Positions 60,201 to 64,000 of a stretch of DNA of 64,000 bases are shown here, in pieces. Position numbers and translations under genes: made by a program. Each line of letters opens with the position of its first letter. The first letter of the stretch is position 1. Under the pieces are notes generated by a model. It had not been told where the DNA came from. It saw nothing but the letters and a program-made list of their open reading frames with translations, and did no database searches. The DNA is from Bacteroidales bacterium (lineage in GTDB: Bacteria; Bacteroidota; Bacteroidia; Bacteroidales; F082): positions 1-64,000 of the forward strand of contig JAGBQJ010000001.1 in NCBI GenBank assembly GCA_017632935.1, given 5' to 3'.

Positions 60201-60315
60201 GTTTGGGGTTGTCGGGATTGTCAGAGTTTTTGGCGGGCGTTGCAAAAGCCAGCAGTCCGACGGCCACTAAAGCCGCAGTGGCCACAATAGCGATGATGAT
60301 GGAGATGCGTTTCAT
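54253..60315 (-). CDS. Alpha-2-macroglobulin-like protein lacking the thioester motif
   Basis: A 2020-residue exported protein of the bacterial alpha-2-macroglobulin (YfaS-like) type, thought to trap or restrain peptidases in the cell envelope. Start 60315 gives a membrane anchor/signal (MKRISIIIAIVATAALVAVG). An N-terminal helical region of about 400 residues is followed by MG-type beta domains (LFTDRAIYRPGQTVYFQGIV, about 608), the A2M domain (ETAFFFPQLRTNKDGSATFS, about 1252) and the alpha/alpha toroid. At the toroid start the usual CxEQ thioester is replaced: ALPYLANISTDRAETAFYVF. A repeat-encoded GPSTLRQAQGSGTLV lies at about 906-921. It diverges from the prenyl synthase gene. Confidence 0.92.
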   Translation of the reverse strand: MKRISIIIAIVATAALVAVGLLAFATPAKNSDNPDNPKPSKNNYETMWKKVKENLEKDLPESAEKELNAIEERASKDKNQLQLLKTWLYRQNIMRITVEEDPSQAFIQYAESKVGQLDAVYDALLHEEIARAYANYLDGNQWRINENLPIDGDLSKVEMKYWDTESFKTRINQHYDEALKSVDALKKAKTQDFLALYDDLQKDALEHVDYEASLFEFMFHRVANYYQGKANADDVEGETDAWWLPAKDFVKADLGKADNPLTKCLKIYQDLIAYNLQNKNEDVLIYNDFKRFGFVDNILSKPDRYQAAMEDLKAQHKDNPLSAEITSLVAMNLMAQYEGNDSDSAYFDNYKKAKAMCEEAVAKFPKSKGAKNCQNIIKHIEEPQIDITLNSVQLPNEVIPAVLEYKNTTTPYYRLVKVDEKELQKLNEMSKDDMLKALNKKTAVAEQELALSPETDYRQHSTLIALPALERGIYFLTATTKKGITKENKTLMLNFQVSSLGYITDTKDAKMTVVAVDRKTGKSVEGVTVEVYRREWDYKAREYKTTILATPKTDRNGRVEVSKMDNNSFCINLRKGDDNLLSNNYLRLYERYKDDRETYSTKLFTDRAIYRPGQTVYFQGIVTRRQGEDLSLVNGYEESVSFRDANWQEIKSANFTTDEYGSFSGSFVIPTDRLNGIFHLNADQGSTTIRVEEYKRPTFEVNFERPKEQYKLNQEVTVRGDVKAYAGFGLDDVEYSYRVIRKTSFPWRCWWWWYPTVEDEQITYGKARTDENGKFAITFHLKPSLSIAPEKQPVFTYEIEVTATSKQGETHADTYSIRAGYNEIAIGTDLPNEIEKSDIGKYQITVSNLSWQPAKSRIVRKIYRYEDVEKINYFKAMGRSEKLDRQLLSDAELKRLFPEYSFYDNQAGPSTLRQAQGSGTLVSESEIMVDDKAKFYEGKALQPGKYVVELTSLDDPLAKISQQFTVFENDSKKLPFTTMEWTHQDKSTAKPGEEIQLSIGSAAKDVDIWVQLLHGDEIRMDKKINVSNSVQTLSYKVTEQDRGGLSWRYVFVKENSFNTNRLGVSVPFDNYDLDVKLATVRDKLSPGAEETWEVTVRDYKDKPLEAALLAGMYDASLDEFARNYWWFNMSPSGTYSSGFSTDSHGFTSSSTGEEYFYFAELFNFSLPSDAPFFDFWYFYRGAQMLGSGAVRRKNAAVMEEMVMMEDNAAPMAMADGAVESVEAEEMVEIAKQEGEVPKETKKNEEPAEPTLRENFNETAFFFPQLRTNKDGSATFSFTMPDALTRWRLMLMAYTKDRKTGSKEYTFTSSKPVMIMADMPRYMYDNDTLWFVANVINTGDEPVTPKAKLEIFDAGTMKPINMIVTNATIPMETIQPGRSKEVRWKVAGQYDLSLLAFRFTAYAGQFSDAEQHLLPVLSSEIFMTQTLPITVKAETEKTFDFEAIANPDSHERDYSLTLNFSTNPVWYAVQALPYLANISTDRAETAFYVFYANTLSSYIADHIPNLLNYIKKWQIETPDALLSQLEKDQDLKAIMLQETPWVLEAKSETEQRSRIATLFEVNTIRNQQTNALKLISQKQQYNGGWSWMDGMPESAYITTYILGGMGKLQKMGAWSSLSKADQNTAQSICDKAVRYLEYDVAETYRYMKKHSKGKDWPIGSSTLNELYALSFFDVQNSDKDFAKAKDYYLKSLDKEWTSFNFNQRSKGALVLYRNGNEKTAKLMIQSFKECAQKNEQIGMYWPKKYFSFESHIATHANIMAAFAEIDQNQEMIDQLRVWLLTQKQTNKWENSASTADAIYALLMRGSDWFEEGKEVTLRFGNTPVSTEGGVAGTGFIQRRWNANEVTQDMRQLTVNNPTNHLVWGGLFRQYFVPIDEVKSDESGFTIKRELFVETVTDKGKVLVPAEKRTLKVGDKLTVKITFTSQQDMSFVFVKDLRAAGFEPIEQISRYEYNDRMSYYQSNTDTDMEFFIEFLPKGTHQLEYSMFVTKEGHLNNGYALIQCQYAPEFSAYSDGMRVVVGE
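57553..57597. repeat. Dispersed GGTCCCTGAG repeat inside the alpha-2-macroglobulin-like gene
   Basis: CAAGGTCCCTGAGCCCTGAG then CCTGTCGAAGGGTCGAAGGGC. It is the same family as 30991-31041 and 40921-40972, in frame. Confidence 0.85.
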
Positions 60316-60372
60316 GATTCGAGTGTTTATAGACAATAACGATGGAATAGCAAATATCGTGCAAAAAATCCC

Positions 60373-60380
60373 TATTTTTG
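60373..60380 (+). promoter_or_regulatory. -7 element TATTTTTG for the polyprenyl synthase gene
   Basis: Exact TAnnTTTG match 14 bases before the ATG at 60395. Confidence 0.5.
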
Positions 60381-60394
60381 CAGCCGTGAAAAAA

Positions 60395-61222
60395 ATGAAC
60401 GACATCATCCGTCCCGTCGCCGCCGAACTGGCTCAGTTTGAGGCCTATTTTGCACAAACCATGAAAGCCGACACCGAGCCCATGGACAGCATCATGAAGT
60501 ATGTGCAAGTATCCCAAGGCAAACGCTTAAGGCCAGTTTTGGTGCTGCTTGGCGCAAAACTGTTCGGCGAAATCAACGAGCAAACACTGAGGGCAGCCAC
60601 TTTTGTGGAGATGGTTCATTCAGCCACGCTCATCCACGACGATGTGGTGGACAATGCGGACCAACGTCGCGACAAGGCCTCGGTAAAAGCACAATTCGGC
60701 AACCTGTCGGCGGTGCTCGCCGGCGATTACCTCTTGGCCAAAGCCATACTGCTCATCAGCCAGCCTGGCGATTACGCCATCCTTCAGGAGATGTTGCACA
60801 CCGCCGCCGCCATGAGTGAAGGGGAACTGATGCAGGGGGCTGTAGGGCTGTCGTACCACGACAGCCGCAATGATGCAAATCCGCATATGCGGCTGCCACA
60901 ATGTGACAGCCCTACAGACAATTATCTCGAAATCATTACAAGAAAAACCGCCATGCTGATGCGTTCCTGTTGTGTAGCAGGCGCCCTCTCGGTCAACGCA
61001 ACACCCGAGCAGGTGCAACACATCGCCGATTTCGGGTTGAACTTCGGCATCCTCTTCCAGCTCCGCGACGACCTCCTCGATGGCGAGAACACAGAACAGG
61101 CTAAGGCTCTTCTGCCCTCTTATTACGAAAAGACCCTGAAGGCCTTGGAAGGCTTCGCACCTTCGGAAATCACCAAGGCGCTGAAGGACCTCACGGTTTT
61201 CTGCGCGGAACGGAAAGAATGA
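60395..61222 (+). CDS. Polyprenyl diphosphate synthase with a palindromic insertion
   Basis: A 275-residue trans-prenyltransferase making long-chain isoprenoid diphosphate for quinones. Both Asp-rich motifs are intact: TLIHDDVVDNADQRRDK and ILFQLRDDLLDGE. GKRLRPVLVLLGAKL and EMVHSATLIHDD are typical. Between GELMQ and DNYLEIITRKTA, where relatives have a short loop, 25-27 residues (GAVGLSYHDSRNDANPHMRL...) come from a palindromic repeat at 60840-60917. The total length is slightly short for the family, with a compact C-terminus. Start 60395; GTG 60386 is possible. Confidence 0.92.
   Translation: MNDIIRPVAAELAQFEAYFAQTMKADTEPMDSIMKYVQVSQGKRLRPVLVLLGAKLFGEINEQTLRAATFVEMVHSATLIHDDVVDNADQRRDKASVKAQFGNLSAVLAGDYLLAKAILLISQPGDYAILQEMLHTAAAMSEGELMQGAVGLSYHDSRNDANPHMRLPQCDSPTDNYLEIITRKTAMLMRSCCVAGALSVNATPEQVQHIADFGLNFGILFQLRDDLLDGENTEQAKALLPSYYEKTLKALEGFAPSEITKALKDLTVFCAERKE
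60840..60917. repeat. 78-bp palindromic element inside the polyprenyl synthase gene
   Basis: Perfect 13-bp arms, CTGTAGGGCTGTC (60840-60852) and GACAGCCCTACAG (60905-60917), with an inner 12-bp palindrome CCGCATATGCGG. It is in frame with the gene. Confidence 0.9.
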
Positions 61223-61500
61223 ACCGCCTCCCATAGATTCCATGCTTCCCCACTTGCCTCTGCAGGAATGACATGGGAGGCTTGCTTTTGCTATGGTTAA
61301 AGCAGGCTTCAGAAAGCATGTCATCCCTACGCTGGATAGTGCGGTGGCATGGGATCTATACTTTCTGAAGCCGTTAATATAAGGTTTTGACTACCTGTAC
61401 CGCCGCGCATAGATTGACTTCGTCGAATACAGAGCATTTCCCTCTTGCCCACCTGCCCTCGTTGGAATGACATGCACAGCTGCCCGCAATGACGGCCAGT
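61223..61500. repeat. Dispersed repeats between polyprenyl synthase and ileS
   Basis: No gene. It contains CATAGATTCC ... GGAATGACATG (61231-61275), a MITE-like element with perfect ends GGCTTCAGAAA (61305-61315) and TTTCTGAAGCC (61362-61372), and a second, looser CATAGATT ... GGAATGACATG pair (61409-61475). Confidence 0.75.
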
Positions 61501-61548
61501 AGTGTGGATTATTCCTTGGTTTATCAGTATAGGTAACGAAAAATTATG

Positions 61549-61556
61549 TATCTTTG
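61549..61556 (+). promoter_or_regulatory. -7 element TATCTTTG for ileS
   Basis: Exact match 25 bases before the ATG at 61582. Confidence 0.6.
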
Positions 61557-61581
61557 CACGCTAAATTAGGATTCATAGTAT

Positions 61582-64000
61582 ATGAACAACAACTACAAGG
61601 AATATAAACAGCTGAATCTCACCGAGACAGCCAACGAAATCCGTAAGTTTTGGGAAGCCGACGACACCTTCCAGAAGAGCCTCGACAACCGCGATAAAGA
61701 CAATGCCTTCGTGTTCTTCGAAGGTCCGCCGAGCGCCAACGGCACCCCGGGCATCCACCATGTGATGGCCCGCTCGATCAAAGACGTGGTGTGCCGCTAC
61801 CAGACCCTGAAAGGCAAACATGTTGTGCGTAAGGCCGGTTGGGACACCCACGGCCTGCCCGTCGAACTTGGCGTGGAGAAGAAACTCGGCATCACCAAGG
61901 AAGACATCGGCAAGAAGATCAGCGTCGACGACTACAACCGTGCCTGCCGCGAGGAGGTGATGAAATACAAGGACATGTGGGACGACCTCACCCGCAAGAT
62001 GGGCTACTGGGTCAACCTTGACAACCCCTACATCACCTTCACCAACGACTACATCGAGACCCTGTGGTTCCTGCTCAAAGACCTCTACAACAAAGGTTTG
62101 CTCTATAAGGGCTACACCATCCAGCCCTACTCCCCCGCCGCTGGCACCGGCCTCAGCTCGCACGAACTGAACATGCCTGGATGTTACCGCGATGTTAAGG
62201 ATCTGACCTGCGTGGCGCTCTTTAAGCTGAAGCCCTCGCAATTCGAGCAAGGCAAGGATGGCTTCAACAGCGAAATCCCCACCTACGCCATCGCCTGGAC
62301 AACTACCCCGTGGACTTTGCCGAGCAACACGGCCTTGTGCGTCGGTCCCAACATCGACTATGTCCTTTTGAAGACCGTGCATCCTTACACCGAGGAGCCT
62401 TGCCAAATCCTGATGGCCAAAGCCTTGGTGGAGACGATGTTCAAGGAAGTCCCCGAAGTCATCAAGGAATACAAGGGCGTAGAGCTGATTGGCCTCGAGT
62501 ATGAGCAACTCATCCCGTGGGTCAACCCAGGTGAAGGTGCCTTCCGCATCATTGGCGGCGACTATGTCACCACCGAGGATGGTACGGGTATCGTCCACAT
62601 TGCCCCGACCTTCGGCGCCGACGACAAGCGCGTGGCCGCCGCTGCGGGCATCCCGCCCCTGCAGATGATCGACAAGGACGGCAAAGCCCAGCCTATGGTC
62701 GACCGCACGGGTAAGTTCTGGCGCATCGAAGACCTCGACCCCGACTTCGTCAAGAACTGCATGGACGTGGAGGCCTATCGTCCCTACGCCGGACAGTTTG
62801 TGAAGAACGCCTACGACCCCACCAAGACCGAGAAGGACAAGAGCCTCGACGTCGACATCGTGGTGATGCTAAAGGAAGAAGGCAAGCTCTTCAAGAGCGA
62901 GAAACATACGCACAACTACCCACACTGCTGGCGCACCGACAAACCCGTGCTCTACTATCCCCTCGACAGCTGGTTCATCAAGACCACGGCCCTCAAAGAC
63001 CGCATGATTGAACTCAACAAGACCATCAACTGGAAGCCTGAAGCCACTGGTAGCGGCCGTTTCGGCAACTGGCTGGAGAACCTCGTCGACTGGAACCTGT
63101 CGCGCTCGCGCTACTGGGGCACGCCGCTGCCCATCTGGCGCACCGAGGACGGCAAGGAAGAGATCTGCATCGGCAGCGTCAAAGAACTGCGTGCCGAAAT
63201 CGAGAAGTCCATCAAGGCGGGCTTCATGAAAGAAAACCCGTATGCCAGCGATGACTATACCAAGTTCGACCTGCATAGACCCTATATCGACGGCGTCATT
63301 CTCTGCTCTGCAAGCGGCAAGAAGATGTTCCGTGAGCCCGACCTCATCGACGTGTGGTTCGACAGCGGCGCCATGCCTTACGCCCAATACCACTACATGG
63401 GTGACAAGACAGGTCTCCCCTTCCCTGCTGATTTCATCGCTGAAGGCGTTGACCAGACCCGTGGCTGGTTCTTCACCCTGCATGCCATCGCCACGATGTG
63501 CTTCGACAGTGTGGCCTATAAGAACGTCATCTCCAACGGCTTGGTGCTCGATAAGAACGGCAACAAGATGTCAAAGCGTCTCGGCAACGCCGTCGACCCA
63601 TTTGGCGCCATCGAGAAATACGGTGCCGATGCCGTGCGTTGGTATATGATCACCAACTCGCAGCCTTGGGATAACCTGAAGTTTGACGAGGCCGGTGTGG
63701 ATGAAGTGCGCCGTAAGTTCTTCGGCACCCTCTACAACACCTACGCCTTCTTCGCCTTGTATGCCAACATCGACAAGTTCGACTATAAGGAGGCTGACCT
63801 CGACATCAACGCGCGTCCCGAGATTGATCGTTGGATCCTTTCGGAACTCAACTCTCTCATCCTCGAAGTGGACAATGCTTACCAAAGCTACGAGCCTACC
63901 CGTGCAGGTCGTGCCATCGCTGACTTCGTCGACGCCCACCTCAGCAACTGGTACGTGCGCCTCTCGCGCCGCCGTTTCTGGAAGAGCGAGGACAACCAAG
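61582..64000 (+). CDS. ileS: Isoleucine--tRNA ligase (partial, 3' end beyond window)
   Basis: The first 806 residues of a class I synthetase charging tRNA-Ile. The ATP-site HIGH-type motif is FEGPPSANGTPGIHH, the tryptophan region is GWDTHGLPVELGVEKKLG, the editing domain has IAWTTTPWTLPSNTALCVG and YVTTEDGTGIVHIAPTFG, and KMSKS appears as NKMSKRLGNAVDP. The anticodon-binding part begins near the window end with RWILSELNSLI. The frame is open to base 64000. Confidence 0.97.
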   Translation, partial: MNNNYKEYKQLNLTETANEIRKFWEADDTFQKSLDNRDKDNAFVFFEGPPSANGTPGIHHVMARSIKDVVCRYQTLKGKHVVRKAGWDTHGLPVELGVEKKLGITKEDIGKKISVDDYNRACREEVMKYKDMWDDLTRKMGYWVNLDNPYITFTNDYIETLWFLLKDLYNKGLLYKGYTIQPYSPAAGTGLSSHELNMPGCYRDVKDLTCVALFKLKPSQFEQGKDGFNSEIPTYAIAWTTTPWTLPSNTALCVGPNIDYVLLKTVHPYTEEPCQILMAKALVETMFKEVPEVIKEYKGVELIGLEYEQLIPWVNPGEGAFRIIGGDYVTTEDGTGIVHIAPTFGADDKRVAAAAGIPPLQMIDKDGKAQPMVDRTGKFWRIEDLDPDFVKNCMDVEAYRPYAGQFVKNAYDPTKTEKDKSLDVDIVVMLKEEGKLFKSEKHTHNYPHCWRTDKPVLYYPLDSWFIKTTALKDRMIELNKTINWKPEATGSGRFGNWLENLVDWNLSRSRYWGTPLPIWRTEDGKEEICIGSVKELRAEIEKSIKAGFMKENPYASDDYTKFDLHRPYIDGVILCSASGKKMFREPDLIDVWFDSGAMPYAQYHYMGDKTGLPFPADFIAEGVDQTRGWFFTLHAIATMCFDSVAYKNVISNGLVLDKNGNKMSKRLGNAVDPFGAIEKYGADAVRWYMITNSQPWDNLKFDEAGVDEVRRKFFGTLYNTYAFFALYANIDKFDYKEADLDINARPEIDRWILSELNSLILEVDNAYQSYEPTRAGRAIADFVDAHLSNWYVRLSRRRFWKSEDNQ

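Noticed and set aside
61573..62598. 341-residue ORF antisense to ileS
   Set aside because: The sense strand carries the full set of IleS motifs; the antisense frame is an effect of C-ending codons.

Overview
The window comes from a member of the Bacteroidota, most likely Bacteroidales. Many genes have the characteristic Bacteroidetes -7 element TAnnTTTG (often TATCTTTGCA) just upstream, and Shine-Dalgarno sequences are scarce. There are type IX secretion (T9SS) C-terminal domains on two secreted proteins, BACON-type and DUF4270 lipoproteins, a GH92 mannosidase, an S46 dipeptidyl-peptidase and a Bacteroidetes-type IPExxxVDY protein. Most of the window has mixed-to-GC-rich housekeeping composition. 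No tRNA or rRNA gene was recognised.

Layout. 1-6.6 kb: the end of an outer-membrane-like protein, a BACON/beta-propeller lipoprotein, a GreA-like protein with a degenerate Nudix-like C-terminus, an S46 peptidase, and the DUF177-rpmF pair. 6.6-7.1 kb: gene debris, including remnants of a RhuM/ORF6N-type gene. 7.1-20.1 kb: a defence island read left to right. It encodes a C5-cytosine methyltransferase, a protein with two GHKL ATPase modules, a receiver-like protein, a second C5-cytosine methyltransferase, a McrB-like AAA+ ATPase, an AlbA_2/ATP-binding protein and a DUF2357 McrC-like PD-(D/E)XK nuclease. 20.0-21.7 kb: a class II Fic protein cassette between two yqaE-like 5' fragments, with an array of 42-bp hairpin repeats. 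21.7-30.5 kb: secreted proteins, an alpha/beta hydrolase, a HAD phosphatase overlapping a Vsr endonuclease, an OmpA-family protein, DUF1295, GH92 and a T9SS cargo protein. 30.5-64 kb: mostly core genes (MATE, pheS, PPIase, glycogen synthase domain, meaB, glnA, a GT39-like membrane glycosyltransferase, rnc-fabF-acpP, polA, ade, an rRNA methyltransferase, an alpha-2-macroglobulin-like protein, a polyprenyl synthase and the start of ileS).

How the island may work. The first five island genes are closely spaced or overlap, which suggests one transcript from a promoter at about 7.13-7.16 kb. Two DNA methyltransferases bracket a two-component-like pair: a MORC/Hsp90-type ATPase fused to a histidine-kinase-like ATPase, and a receiver protein. 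These are joined to a McrB motor whose presumed nuclease partner lies downstream. The McrB gene is a composition mosaic. Its AT-rich N-terminal half matches the upstream genes and its GC-richer AAA+ half matches the downstream genes, with the switch near 14.7 kb. I read this as a recombinant system in which a recognition/modification module was grafted onto a resident McrBC-like restriction module. The arrangement is not one I can name.

The second theme is small palindromic repeats. The same families seen between genes also sit in frame inside vsr, the EFR1 ferredoxin, the GT39-like transferase (twice), polA, the alpha-2-macroglobulin-like protein and the polyprenyl synthase. They add short linker peptides without breaking the reading frames, much as the palindromic elements of Rickettsia do.
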